This document shows positions 41,630-51,001 of a stretch of DNA of 64,000 bases, one piece after another. The position numbers and the translations under genes were made by a program. Location: positions 947,973 to 1,011,972 of the forward strand of contig JAKMXF010000011.1 in the NCBI GenBank assembly GCA_024704765.1, given 5' to 3'. Numbering within the stretch: position 1 is the stretch's first letter; each line of letters opens with the position of its first letter. The DNA comes from Oopsacas minuta. Taxonomy: Eukaryota > Porifera > Hexactinellida > Lyssacinosida > Leucopsacidae. Below the pieces are notes generated by a model. The model was given only the letters and a program-made list of their open reading frames with translations. It was not told the origin of the DNA and made no database searches.

Positions 41630-42539
41630 CTAAACTAAGAGTGCCTTTATCTCTCTACAAGCTTGTATCTCTTCTTCAAGTATTTCTTGTTGATTTTCAT
41701 AGTTATTGAGTATCTGAATTAATCCGGTACTCGGCTGCTTACAAAATGCTATCGTATCTTTATTATCTGTTAAACAGCTGTAGAGAAGGGTCAAGATATG
41801 TTCATGTGTAGCATTTCTCGGCTCTTTAAGCTTGTTAATTAGAATTTCTAACATCCCTGAGCTGAGAATCTCCTCTTTCAGGGAGAAGTCCTCACTAACT
41901 AGTGTCTTTATTAGGAATACTGCTTTAGTGGCTAAGAGACTGTCCAAGTTTTCAATGAAAGGAATAATTTTATAAATTCCTTTCTCGGATTTGAATACTT
42001 GAATAGCTGGCTCGAAGCCTCGGCAGAGGCAAGATAAGGCATAAAGTACTTTCTTCTTTTCAATTTCTCCTAAGCTCTGATCACTAATTAGTGACAAGTA
42101 GATCGGTATTGGGTTTGTTTGCAAAATAATATGTTGTACTTTTGGATTATTCTGTGCTATACAAGCTAATATCTCGCAACTTTCCATTATTAGTGGTTTG
42201 TAGTTCAAACATTTAAGCATGACGTCGTGACCGCCAGTGTGCACAAAGTCCTTAGCAAGATCTAAGTCGTCCACATATGCAGTAATCCCTTCTAAAATTT
42301 CATTTATTTGTTGCATCTTATCGGTGGTTACTTCTCCTTCTATAAGTGCGCTTATTTTATCTAAATTAGTTTTCATTTCTTTACTCAAATCCGTTGCATT
42401 TGTTACGAAACTTGATAGAGCTCCTGAGAGCCATTCCTTGTTTTCCTGTCCCATTGGTTGGAACACTTCTGATGGAGGGTTTGTGTCCTCTCCTTGTGCT
42501 TGTATAGACATCTTTAAGACCTGTTGCAGTGCTGCCATA
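41630..42539 (-). CDS. HSPBP1: HSPBP1/FES1-type Hsp70 nucleotide exchange factor
   Basis: A 303-residue protein; the start chosen is ATG 42539, since the frame extends upstream with no ATG. The N-terminal 90 residues are helical. From about 70 to 280 come ARM-like repeats (INEILEGITAYVDDLDLAKDF, VMLKCLNYKPLIMESCEILA, LYALSCLCRGFEPAIQVF) with the conserved DLDLAKDF segment of HSPBP1 proteins. HSPBP1 opens Hsp70 to release ADP and can inhibit CHIP ubiquitylation. The length matches the family (human about 360). It is convergent with coiled-coil gene B, whose stop is 218 bp away. Confidence 0.85.
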
Positions 42540-42734
42540 ACTTGTTGTTTAGAATATTTGTATTTCAATGTTGAATACAGATTTATTGTATTGAAGTTAT
42601 ACTATTATATAATTCTATAGGAATCTTCTAGAATATTCTATTCTTTCTTAGCTAATACTCTAGTATTTTCTAATATGTTCTAGATTCTTCTCTATTAATT
42701 TACAAGTGTTTTAGCGATAATTAAAATTAGCACC

Positions 42735-44360
42735 ATGGCCTCAGGGATTCGAGTCCTACGTTCGCTCAGGCCGCTGGCCTTCCCGCGGTTTTTAGCACGC
42801 ACTACTCCGCTCTACCAACAGATCCGCCCTGCTAGCGGTGGTACTGCCGAGGTGTCATCTATCCTGGAGGAACGGATCTTAGGTCACAGCACTCGTGCAG
42901 AACTCGAGGAGACTGGGAGGGTTCTATCCATCGGAGACGGCATAGCTCGCGTGTACGGACTAAAGAACATCCAGGCAGAAGAGATGGTAGAGTTCAGTAG
43001 CGGACTGAAGGGGATGGCTCTCAATCTGGAACCTGACAATGTAGGTATTGTAGTGTTTGGAAATGATAAGCTGATCAAGGAAGGAGACGTTGTAAAGAGG
43101 ACAGGAGCTATCGTAGACGTACCTACAGGGGAGGGATTGCTGGGAAGAGTTGTCGACGCTCTAGGGACACCCATCGATGGGTTAGGACCAATCCCCTCTG
43201 ACAAACGAAGACGTGTTGGTCTAAAAGCTCCTGGTATCATTCCTCGGCGATCTGTCAACGAGCCCATGCTGACTGGCATAAAAGCTGTAGACTCATTAGT
43301 ACCGATTGGGCGAGGACAGAGGGAGCTGATTATTGGAGACAGACAGACGGGCAAAACGGCTATTGCCATTGACACAATAATCAATCAGAAACGATTCAAC
43401 GAGGGAGCTGATGAGAAGAAGAAGTTATACTGCATATATGTAGCTATTGGACAGAAGCGTAGTACAGTAGCTCAGATCGTAAAGCGATTGACAGACGCTG
43501 GAGCTATGAAATACGTCATTGTAGTATCATCCACAGCTTCTGACGCAGCTCCCTTACAATACCTAGCTCCCTATTCAGGCTGTGCTATGGGGGAGTATTT
43601 CAGAGATAACGGGAAGCATGCTCTGATTATCTATGATGATCTATCTAAACAGGCTGTAGCTTACAGACAGATGTCTCTGCTACTTAGAAGACCTCCTGGT
43701 AGAGAAGCTTATCCCGGTGATGTGTTCTATCTACACTCCAGACTCCTGGAGAGAGCTGCTAAGATGAATGATGACTATGGAGGAGGTTCTTTGACTGCTT
43801 TACCTGTTATAGAGACACAAGCTGGTGACGTATCTGCTTATATTCCTACTAATGTAATATCTATTACAGACGGACAAATATTCTTAGAGACAGAGCTCTT
43901 CTACAAAGGAATTCGTCCTGCTATAAACGTGGGTCTGTCCGTATCTCGTGTAGGATCTGCTGCTCAGACTAAATCTATGAAGCAAGTAGCCGGTACTATG
44001 AAGCTGGATCTAGCACAATACAGGGAAGTAGCAGCATTTGCTCAATTCGGATCAGATCTTGATTCTGCTACACAGAACTTATTGAATAGAGGTATGCGTC
44101 TGACAGAGCTGTTGAAACAGGGACAGTATCAACCTATGGATATTGCTGAGCAAGTAGCGGTGATATTCTCAGGGGTCAGAGGACATCTGGATAAGCTGGA
44201 TCCATCTAGGGTCACAAACTTTGAGGTTGCATTCCTACAGCACATTAGGAACACCCAGCAGAATCTGTTGGAGGAAATACGAAAGAAAGGAGAAATCTCT
44301 AAAGAGAATGAAGAAATGCTTCGAGCAGTGGTCGTAGCGTTTGTGCAGTCATTTACATAA
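42735..44360 (+). CDS. ATP5F1A: Mitochondrial ATP synthase subunit alpha
   Basis: A 541-residue product matching the F1 alpha subunit, which binds nucleotide at non-catalytic sites of the matrix F1 head. Residues 1-35 are basic and form a mitochondrial presequence. The P-loop GDRQTGKT is at 201-208. The catalytic-arginine region downstream ([13 protein letters not shown]) is intact. The sequence is highly conserved across the whole length, so this is a functional nuclear gene. The GC-richer codon use compared with neighbours is typical of a highly expressed gene. The ATG is preceded by TTAG and four bases, and there are no introns. Confidence 0.97.
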   Translation: MASGIRVLRSLRPLAFPRFLARTTPLYQQIRPASGGTAEVSSILEERILGHSTRAELEETGRVLSIGDGIARVYGLKNIQAEEMVEFSSGLKGMALNLEPDNVGIVVFGNDKLIKEGDVVKRTGAIVDVPTGEGLLGRVVDALGTPIDGLGPIPSDKRRRVGLKAPGIIPRRSVNEPMLTGIKAVDSLVPIGRGQRELIIGDRQTGKTAIAIDTIINQKRFNEGADEKKKLYCIYVAIGQKRSTVAQIVKRLTDAGAMKYVIVVSSTASDAAPLQYLAPYSGCAMGEYFRDNGKHALIIYDDLSKQAVAYRQMSLLLRRPPGREAYPGDVFYLHSRLLERAAKMNDDYGGGSLTALPVIETQAGDVSAYIPTNVISITDGQIFLETELFYKGIRPAINVGLSVSRVGSAAQTKSMKQVAGTMKLDLAQYREVAAFAQFGSDLDSATQNLLNRGMRLTELLKQGQYQPMDIAEQVAVIFSGVRGHLDKLDPSRVTNFEVAFLQHIRNTQQNLLEEIRKKGEISKENEEMLRAVVVAFVQSFT

Positions 44361-44506
44361 ACGAACAAAATACTATAATATTTCGTATATAGGATTAGTT
44401 ATAATGATAGTTGAGTATTGATGGTTTGTATTCGACCCATTGAATCAATATAATACACTTCTATTATGTATTTATTCTTATTCTATAACACACTAGCTAG
44501 TAATTA

Positions 44507-45559
44507 ATGGCTGAGATTAATCCCCCAGAACTATTCATTGGTAGTGATGCTATTCAGCCTTTCTCACAAGAACCTGTATCTATGGCAGAGCAAGAAGCTA
44601 AACCTCAGATTATTCTCATGGGTTTACGTCGGTGCGGTAAGTCCTCGATAGCTCAGGTAGTATTTAATAAGATAACTCCTAATGGTACTGTCTTGCTGGA
44701 GAGCACTACTAAGATAGAATTCACTGACATTGAAACTAATACATTCTTGCATTACGAGCTGGTAGAGATTCCTGGACAGATGGATATATTCGAATCTACA
44801 GTACCTATGAATCATGAAGGTTTGTTCTCTAATTGTGATGCTGTTATATACATTATTGACTGCTCAGATAGTTACGAATCTGCCCTGCCGTATCTCTACC
44901 AGATTGTTACTTGTGCTCATAAAATTAATCCAAAGATTAGATTTGAAGTTTTCATACACAAAACTGATGTATTGAGACAAGATGGAGACAAGCTAGCAAT
45001 CAGACGTAGTATTTATTATAAAGTTACCAGAGATTTACAAGACTCGTGTCTTGAAGCAGTCAAACTGCATTTCTATCTAACTAGCATATACGATTATAGC
45101 ATATTCGAGGCTCTTAGCAGTGTAGTGCAGAAATTGATTCCTGAGCTGCCCACCCTTGAGAATATGCTTAATCTCCTCAATCAGAAATGTAGAATTGAAA
45201 AGTCCTATCTCTTCGACCTACACAGTAAGATATACATTGCTACTGACAGTACACCGCTTGATATAGCAATGTATGCACTGGTTTCTGACATGATCGATAC
45301 AGTACTTGATTTGGCTAATATTTATGATTCTGGTAGCGATGCTAAAGATGCTAATCTCTCATCAACTTTTGAGCTTAACAATAAATCATTCCTCTTCCTG
45401 AAAAAAGTCAATCAGTACCTGGCACTGGTAGTATTTATGACTGGAGAAGATCTGCAAGAAACCAGCGGTCTGATTGAATACAATTTCTATTTATTTAAGA
45501 AGGCGCTTGAAAATGTTTTTGAAATCAGAACGAGGAAATCTAAAGAAAAACTGCTCTAA
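44507..45559 (+). CDS. RRAGC: RagC/D GTPase
   Basis: A 350-residue product, one half of the Rag heterodimer that recruits mTORC1 to lysosomes when amino acids are available. The G1 motif GLRRCGKSS, the switch/G3 region (EIPGQMD) and G4 HKTD lie in the first 170 residues. The C-terminal roadblock domain covers about 230-340. RagC/D is preferred over RagA/B by the LMGLRR and GQMD sequences. It is slightly shorter than human RagC (399) because the N-terminal extension is short. ATG 44507 follows CTAG by six bases. Confidence 0.88.
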   Translation: MAEINPPELFIGSDAIQPFSQEPVSMAEQEAKPQIILMGLRRCGKSSIAQVVFNKITPNGTVLLESTTKIEFTDIETNTFLHYELVEIPGQMDIFESTVPMNHEGLFSNCDAVIYIIDCSDSYESALPYLYQIVTCAHKINPKIRFEVFIHKTDVLRQDGDKLAIRRSIYYKVTRDLQDSCLEAVKLHFYLTSIYDYSIFEALSSVVQKLIPELPTLENMLNLLNQKCRIEKSYLFDLHSKIYIATDSTPLDIAMYALVSDMIDTVLDLANIYDSGSDAKDANLSSTFELNNKSFLFLKKVNQYLALVVFMTGEDLQETSGLIEYNFYLFKKALENVFEIRTRKSKEKLL

Positions 45560-45746
45560 CCTTTGAACAGTTTGACCCATTAAAGCAACTTTCACAATCT
45601 TTTAAATTTGTAATGAATTGATCAGAAATCTATTTGATATGTGTTGTTTATTCGAATAACTGTTAATAGTATGAATGAATATAAGAAAGCTTATAATCCA
45701 TTAAATAATTAATAGAAATACTTCTGTTATATAATTAGTATATTAA

Positions 45747-46370
45747 ATGGCCCTCAAAGAGAATGGTAACGCTTTCATGGAAGATATTTTCAAGGTTTTG
45801 TTAGTAGGCGATTTATCGGCAGGAAAAACTAGCTTAATGCTGAGATTCACAGAAGCAAAGTTTAATCCTAAACAATCCTCTACAGTTGGTATAGACTACA
45901 AATGTAAACGATTATTTATCGGCGATGATAACTATAAACTGCAAGTGTGGGATACAGCTGGACAGGAGCGATTCCGTACATTAACAAATGCATACTATAG
46001 AGGAGCTAATGGTATTGTAATTGTGTATGATATAACTAACCAACTATCATTTGATCATTGTACTCTGTGGATAGAATCAGTGCGACAAAACGCTCCAGTT
46101 AATGCTAAAGTAATGATAGTTGGTTGTAAATCTGATCTGGAAGAGGATAGAGAAGTTAGCAGGAGTAATGGCGAGGAATTGTCAAAAGCAATCGAAGCGC
46201 AATTTTACGAATGTTCCGCTCAAACTGGTGAGAACTGTGATGAAATATTTATAGAAATTATGCAAGAAATTAAAAGGAATCGAACGAGCACAAAGGACCG
46301 ACAAGATCCGCATTATTATCAGAAAATTCATGAGCATGGGGTGAAGAATTCTGGCTGTTGTCAGAACTGA
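45747..46370 (+). CDS. Rab-family small GTPase with altered G4 motif
   Basis: A 207-residue Rab-like GTPase. It has G1 GDLSAGKT (21-28), the switch-II WDTAGQERFRTL, effector region STVGIDYK and G5 ECSAQTG, and it ends in CCQN, a plausible prenylation site. Rabs direct vesicle traffic. The G4 motif is CKSD (127-130) instead of NKxD, replacing the Asn that contacts guanine, so nucleotide binding may be weaker or altered. Sequence resemblance is to the Rab8/10/30/43 neighbourhood, but I do not assign a subfamily. The ATG is eight bases after TTAG. Confidence 0.85.
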   Translation: MALKENGNAFMEDIFKVLLVGDLSAGKTSLMLRFTEAKFNPKQSSTVGIDYKCKRLFIGDDNYKLQVWDTAGQERFRTLTNAYYRGANGIVIVYDITNQLSFDHCTLWIESVRQNAPVNAKVMIVGCKSDLEEDREVSRSNGEELSKAIEAQFYECSAQTGENCDEIFIEIMQEIKRNRTSTKDRQDPHYYQKIHEHGVKNSGCCQN

Positions 46371-46509
46371 GTATCTTTTGTTTCTTTTAGAGCTGTGTTA
46401 TATTTTGTTGAATTTTATGAAAACTTTTGAATTATATGTAAAATGATGTGTAAGATGTTGTAAGCTAGTGAAATTCGATTTAATTAAATTTCTAACATCA
46501 GTTAAATAT

Positions 46510-46821
46510 TTACATGTCAATTACATCAACACAGTAAGGATTATCATCGAATAAAGTATTCCATTCTATTAAACTACAGCGTGTTTGATTCGTCAGATCA
46601 CCGCGAACTGAAAAGCAATCATTCCTCGCAAAAACTTGCCTTCTTGACCTAGATCTTCTGACAATATCTCTTCTTTTGAAGAATCTCTTTATTTGTTTAA
46701 TTGTACAAATTAGAATAATAAAACTCACGCAAACTATAATTCCGAATCCAACTACACCGACTGATACACCAATTAGAATAGAAGTAGAATTGTTGCTTGC
46801 TTCTTTAGGAAATGAACTCAT
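46510..46821 (-). CDS. Small single-pass membrane protein
   Basis: A 103-residue protein with a short N-terminal extracellular segment carrying an N-glycosylation sequon (NNST). One transmembrane helix covers about residues 14-42 (SILIGVSVGVVGFGIIVCV). The strongly basic juxtamembrane region (KRFFKRRDIVRRSRSRR) fits an inside-positive single-pass type I or III topology. The tail is acidic and ends DVIDM. No known family is seen. It may be the last exon of a longer gene, but no upstream exon is visible, and the first in-frame ATG is a reasonable start. Confidence 0.5.
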   Translation of the reverse strand: MSSFPKEASNNSTSILIGVSVGVVGFGIIVCVSFIILICTIKQIKRFFKRRDIVRRSRSRRQVFARNDCFSVRGDLTNQTRCSLIEWNTLFDDNPYCVDVIDM

Positions 46822-47138
46822 TATTTATTAATTTGTTTCTCTGAAGTTAGTTTGCTCTCTGTTGCTTTTATTCTGCTATCGGAGCTATCCTATTTCTCCT
46901 GATGACATCAACATACCTAGTGAAAATAATTACCCTATTAAATTCTTTTAACAGTAGGGTCATTACTCAAACTATGATGTTTTGTTGCCTACCTCCTTTT
47001 ATGGCGTGTTCAAACATTCCCTTCCTTTAATTAGGCTAAACCTAATTTGCTTATCGTTACTCGAATCTATTAAATAATTAATACAAATAGACACCTGACT
47101 ATTGATAGTAATTTGTAATTTATTTATTTGTCAGACAG
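46822..47138. other. Intergenic region between divergent genes
   Basis: About 317 bp between a minus-strand start and the F-box gene start, probably a shared promoter. I see no coding frame or repeat. Confidence 0.4.
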
Positions 47139-49151
47139 ATGGCAGTAGCTAATGCCGAATTAAACATGAGACACCGACTTTTGTTGCACTTCCCTCTCGA
47201 AGTGCTATATCGCATCCTCAACTACTTAGAGCTACGAGATATCCTAGCATTTAGGAATACTTGTAAATCTTTCTACTCAATCTGTCAGTCTCCGGCAGCT
47301 TATGAACATCTGACTATAGACAGGTCAATTAATTTTAAAAACTTAACAAGAAAAAGTGATAAATCTTACTTTGCAAATACTCGATTCATTTGCTGGAAAG
47401 GATCTCCTAAAAAATTACATAATTTTTCGGATTTAAAGTTGCAAAGTTTTCCAAAACTTACTAGTCTCGATCTCTCTCATTCTCCGATTTATATGAAACA
47501 CTTATGTAAGCTGGATAACAAATTTGGATATTTAAAGAGTGTTAAATTGTGTATGAGTATGCCTCATGGTTTCTCAGGATATTCTGTGGGATTATACAAT
47601 CAACTGAAACTTGTTCTGATACACTTTCTTTCTCAATTATTACAGACAAATACAATAGAATCTGTAAGATTGTTATTCACCCTAGAAACAACTATTAGTG
47701 ACATAAGTAGTACTACCAGTGTTTCAGATTTGTGTTTGGATTTGAAACGAATGCCACGAAAAGTAATAATTGAAAATTTCGCATTATTCTGTTTTAAAGT
47801 TACGAATCCAAGTATCCTTTATTCTCAGTCGCATGGTATTGAGGAGTTTGTCATTAGGCAATCTGATAGCGGTTATGGGATCTTCACAATTCCTATTACA
47901 TTCTCTCTTCCCGCAGAATGCGATCCTTCTCCCCAAAATATCAGATCTATTTATTTGGAGCATAACACAATTCCTAAGATTATATCTATTCAAGACATGA
48001 ATTGTATAGACGAGACCAATTTCCATAGACAATATAAGGATTTGAATTATCTCCCAGAGCCATTCTTAGAATGGATAGATTATGGAAAATTGTGCTTTCT
48101 GGATTTGTCTCGCATGTCTTCTTCAGTTACAACAAAGATTAATTTGGATTTGTTATACAATTTGAGAGATTTAAATATCTTTGGACAATCTTCTATCTTG
48201 TTGCATATTTTGGATCAGGTGCATATTCGCGTTTTATTTCCTAATTTGAAAGAGCTCAATATAGGCGGCATTCAATGTTGTCAATTATTCGACAGAGTTC
48301 GTAAGCAGATCTTATGGCTATCCATCTCACAACTAACAAGTCTGAGAGCATTAACACTAACTCCTTGTATGACTCTATTACCCTCTAACTCTATATTTAA
48401 AGACAATTTTAATTCTAATGCTTATCAACCACTAAAACTCCGAAAGATGGAGACTTATGGCATTTGTGTGCCTTATTTGTTTCGATCCTGTCCATATCTA
48501 GAACGTTTTACCGTGACAGATAAGAGTCTTGTCAGATGTCAGTTATGTACTGAGGAGTATGCTAATTTGAAACAGACAAGAAAGTTTCTAAACCCAGTCT
48601 CTTCTATTACTGAATTTCCTCTCACATATTTCTCCCTCTACTACAAACAAGGAGTTATTGATAATTTTAGCACTCTTTTGTTGGAAGAGATTGCTTCTTT
48701 ACAACTCACTAATTTGACACATTTCAGCATTCAAACGAATAGAAATTTCCTTTCAAACATTCTGTGTCGATTTATTCACGATAATTCTGACCTTATTACA
48801 CTCCGAATAGACTGTTCTATGCACTTTACACCGCTCATATTCAAATCTTTAAAACTTCTCAAATATCTTGAAAACTTATTCCTCATCGGTTCTAATGCTA
48901 GCGAGCTTAATTTACTAGAAAGTGTGATTGCCGAGCAGCCGTTACTGTCTCTAGTTTGGCTGCACTTCCAGGGTTTAACAGCAAAACAAGGAAAGGAGCT
49001 ACAAACCAGATTATTGCAACTTAAACAAGTAAGAGCTGTACAGGACGACAACTTAACCGTACATTACGGCATTAGAGAATATCTCCTCCCTGATAATATG
49101 TACTCTGTAATAACTGGCTATTTGTATAGCAAGAGTGGGATTAGTAAATAG
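47139..49151 (+). CDS. F-box protein with LRR-like region
   Basis: A 670-residue protein. The F-box lies at about 16-60 (LHFPLEVLYRILNYLELRDI). The remainder contains leucine-rich, evenly spaced segments (LTSLDLSHSPIYMKHLCKLD, LFPNLKELNIGG, LFLIGSNASELNLL) that look like divergent leucine-rich repeats without clean consensus. F-box proteins link substrates to SKP1-CUL1 ubiquitin ligases. This is an FBXL-like protein by layout but not a recognised orthologue. The ATG directly follows CAGACAG, so a splice-like site abuts the start. The gene is intronless. Confidence 0.75.
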   Translation: MAVANAELNMRHRLLLHFPLEVLYRILNYLELRDILAFRNTCKSFYSICQSPAAYEHLTIDRSINFKNLTRKSDKSYFANTRFICWKGSPKKLHNFSDLKLQSFPKLTSLDLSHSPIYMKHLCKLDNKFGYLKSVKLCMSMPHGFSGYSVGLYNQLKLVLIHFLSQLLQTNTIESVRLLFTLETTISDISSTTSVSDLCLDLKRMPRKVIIENFALFCFKVTNPSILYSQSHGIEEFVIRQSDSGYGIFTIPITFSLPAECDPSPQNIRSIYLEHNTIPKIISIQDMNCIDETNFHRQYKDLNYLPEPFLEWIDYGKLCFLDLSRMSSSVTTKINLDLLYNLRDLNIFGQSSILLHILDQVHIRVLFPNLKELNIGGIQCCQLFDRVRKQILWLSISQLTSLRALTLTPCMTLLPSNSIFKDNFNSNAYQPLKLRKMETYGICVPYLFRSCPYLERFTVTDKSLVRCQLCTEEYANLKQTRKFLNPVSSITEFPLTYFSLYYKQGVIDNFSTLLLEEIASLQLTNLTHFSIQTNRNFLSNILCRFIHDNSDLITLRIDCSMHFTPLIFKSLKLLKYLENLFLIGSNASELNLLESVIAEQPLLSLVWLHFQGLTAKQGKELQTRLLQLKQVRAVQDDNLTVHYGIREYLLPDNMYSVITGYLYSKSGISK

Positions 49152-49553
49152 TACATTTCTGTGTATATAAGAATTGCTATTAAAGTATTGTTTCAATTTT
49201 AAGTTTAGTCTAGGTGGATAATAGTTTGAATAGTTTGTGGGTTTGAATGAGAATATGGATAACCCACGCAGCTGATTTGGTATTCTCACTCATTCCAATT
49301 CCCTCACTACCGGGTTAAACAAGGTTTGGTTAATCCAAGAATTTGGATGCTATCAACAGAATGGTTTAGTTTCTACGAATAGGTAGACCGTTACTGGTAG
49401 AGAACACCTATAAATATACCACATATGATGATCAGGTTAATTAGTACTCTCCTGCCTATCGATGCAATTAACTAACAACAACAACAACAGGTTATTTATA
49501 CTAATAAATATTTAATTATTCGTATGATATAACTAATTATAGCTAAATACATT
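49152..49553. other. Intergenic region between convergent genes
   Basis: A 402-bp region between the convergent F-box and QTRT2 genes, holding both 3' ends. A short AAC repeat lies near 49480. No coding frame is visible. Confidence 0.4.
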
Positions 49554-50750
49554 TTATATCGTCACAGGATTGCTTTTACAAAGATTATCTATTTTCTTTT
49601 TATAATTATCGAATGTTTGCTTTGTTATTTGTTCTCGAATTTCGCTGAAAAACCTTTGATATTGATTAATGTTATGAATCATGAGCAAGGTAGGTAGCAG
49701 CATCTCTTTGGTGATTAGCAGATGGTGTAGATAAGCACAGGTGTACTTACTGCAGGTATAGCAGGGACATTGGGAGCTGATAGGTTGTAAATATTCTTTA
49801 AACTCTACATTGCTAATGTTTATCATAATGCTGTTTATTTGTGAATGTTCTGTTGCTTCTTGGTGATGATATATCTCGAATGGAATGTTGAGAGCTATAT
49901 TCTTGTATTTAAGCTTAGTTAGGTATGAGCCATCCAGGAGATCAGTCCCGTTAGCTATTGCTTCCAGTATCATCCTAGGACTACCTACAGAGTGTAGCAG
50001 TCTCGGTTTATCCACAGGCAACTCACCGTACACTCTTTTGAGGAGGTTAGTTAAGAGAGCCACGTCATCAGAATATGAATCTTCTCTTATTCCATTAACT
50101 GCAAATCCAGCTACAGGTCTCTGTGATACTGTTCTAGCCATAGAAACACGTTTATCTATCAAATCGCCTCCTTCCAAACTAGCGAATAGTTTTCTGTTAG
50201 AATCTTCACCGAACAAGCCAATGAGATTATCCAAATGTTGAACACTTCTATTTATAGATTTATCTGCTCGTTTGTTTGATACAGAGGATTGTAATGTATC
50301 TCCTAAACACTCGAATAAATCAGGAGCTGCCTGCTTCACAAATAATTCGTAATCTTGTACTTCTATCCTTCTTCTCCCTGCAGAGTCCCACACAGATACA
50401 GTAGATTTATCATTGAAGTGGTGAGGCATTGGATTTAGCGAATCTTGAACGGATAAATAAGTTGGAAATTCATTTAGACCTGCAAATTCTTGAATATTTT
50501 GTTCCATCTTCTTCAGACCGTAAGTGCCTGGAAATTTTATGAAATGTCCAAGAGAGATATTTAATGCTAGATTTTCATATCCCAGCATAGATTGTACAAT
50601 ATCTCTAGTCAGGTGGGGTACTGCTCCTGCGTTAGTGTAGATTAGAATTGCAGGAGTCTCTATTGTCTTTCTGTTGGGCATGCTTAATGTTCCTCTTCGA
50701 GCCAATGAACTTCCAACGTTCTCGCATACAATCGCGAATGGATTTGTCAT
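49554..50750 (-). CDS. QTRT2: Queuine tRNA-ribosyltransferase accessory subunit 2
   Basis: This is the non-catalytic partner of QTRT1 in the enzyme that exchanges G34 for queuine in tRNA. The start chosen is ATG 50750 (MTNPFAIVCENVGS). The 398-residue product is close to the human length of 415. It has the TGT TIM-barrel fold with conserved TPAILIYTNAGAVPHLT near the start. The zinc-binding C-x-C-x2-C..H is near the C-terminus (CPCYTCSKYTCAYLHH). Presence of QTRT2 implies that the host salvages dietary or microbial queuine. Confidence 0.85.
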   Translation of the reverse strand: MTNPFAIVCENVGSSLARRGTLSMPNRKTIETPAILIYTNAGAVPHLTRDIVQSMLGYENLALNISLGHFIKFPGTYGLKKMEQNIQEFAGLNEFPTYLSVQDSLNPMPHHFNDKSTVSVWDSAGRRRIEVQDYELFVKQAAPDLFECLGDTLQSSVSNKRADKSINRSVQHLDNLIGLFGEDSNRKLFASLEGGDLIDKRVSMARTVSQRPVAGFAVNGIREDSYSDDVALLTNLLKRVYGELPVDKPRLLHSVGSPRMILEAIANGTDLLDGSYLTKLKYKNIALNIPFEIYHHQEATEHSQINSIMINISNVEFKEYLQPISSQCPCYTCSKYTCAYLHHLLITKEMLLPTLLMIHNINQYQRFFSEIREQITKQTFDNYKKKIDNLCKSNPVTI

Positions 50751-51001
50751 TGATCGGTCAATCAATATGTTTAGCTAAATCATAGAGTCATATAAATTAT
50801 TTAATCCATACGTATTATCTGCTATAGGAACTGCTGAATAGCTATAGTATTCATTACCTAACTCATCATATATCATCTGACGCAGTTTACGTATTCTTGC
50901 TAAGACATTTCGTAAAGATAGCTAACAACTGTTAATACAAGACTGATATAAATCAAATTCGCCTATAAAAATCTGTTGAAATTATATCTAAAGCTGAATG
51001 A

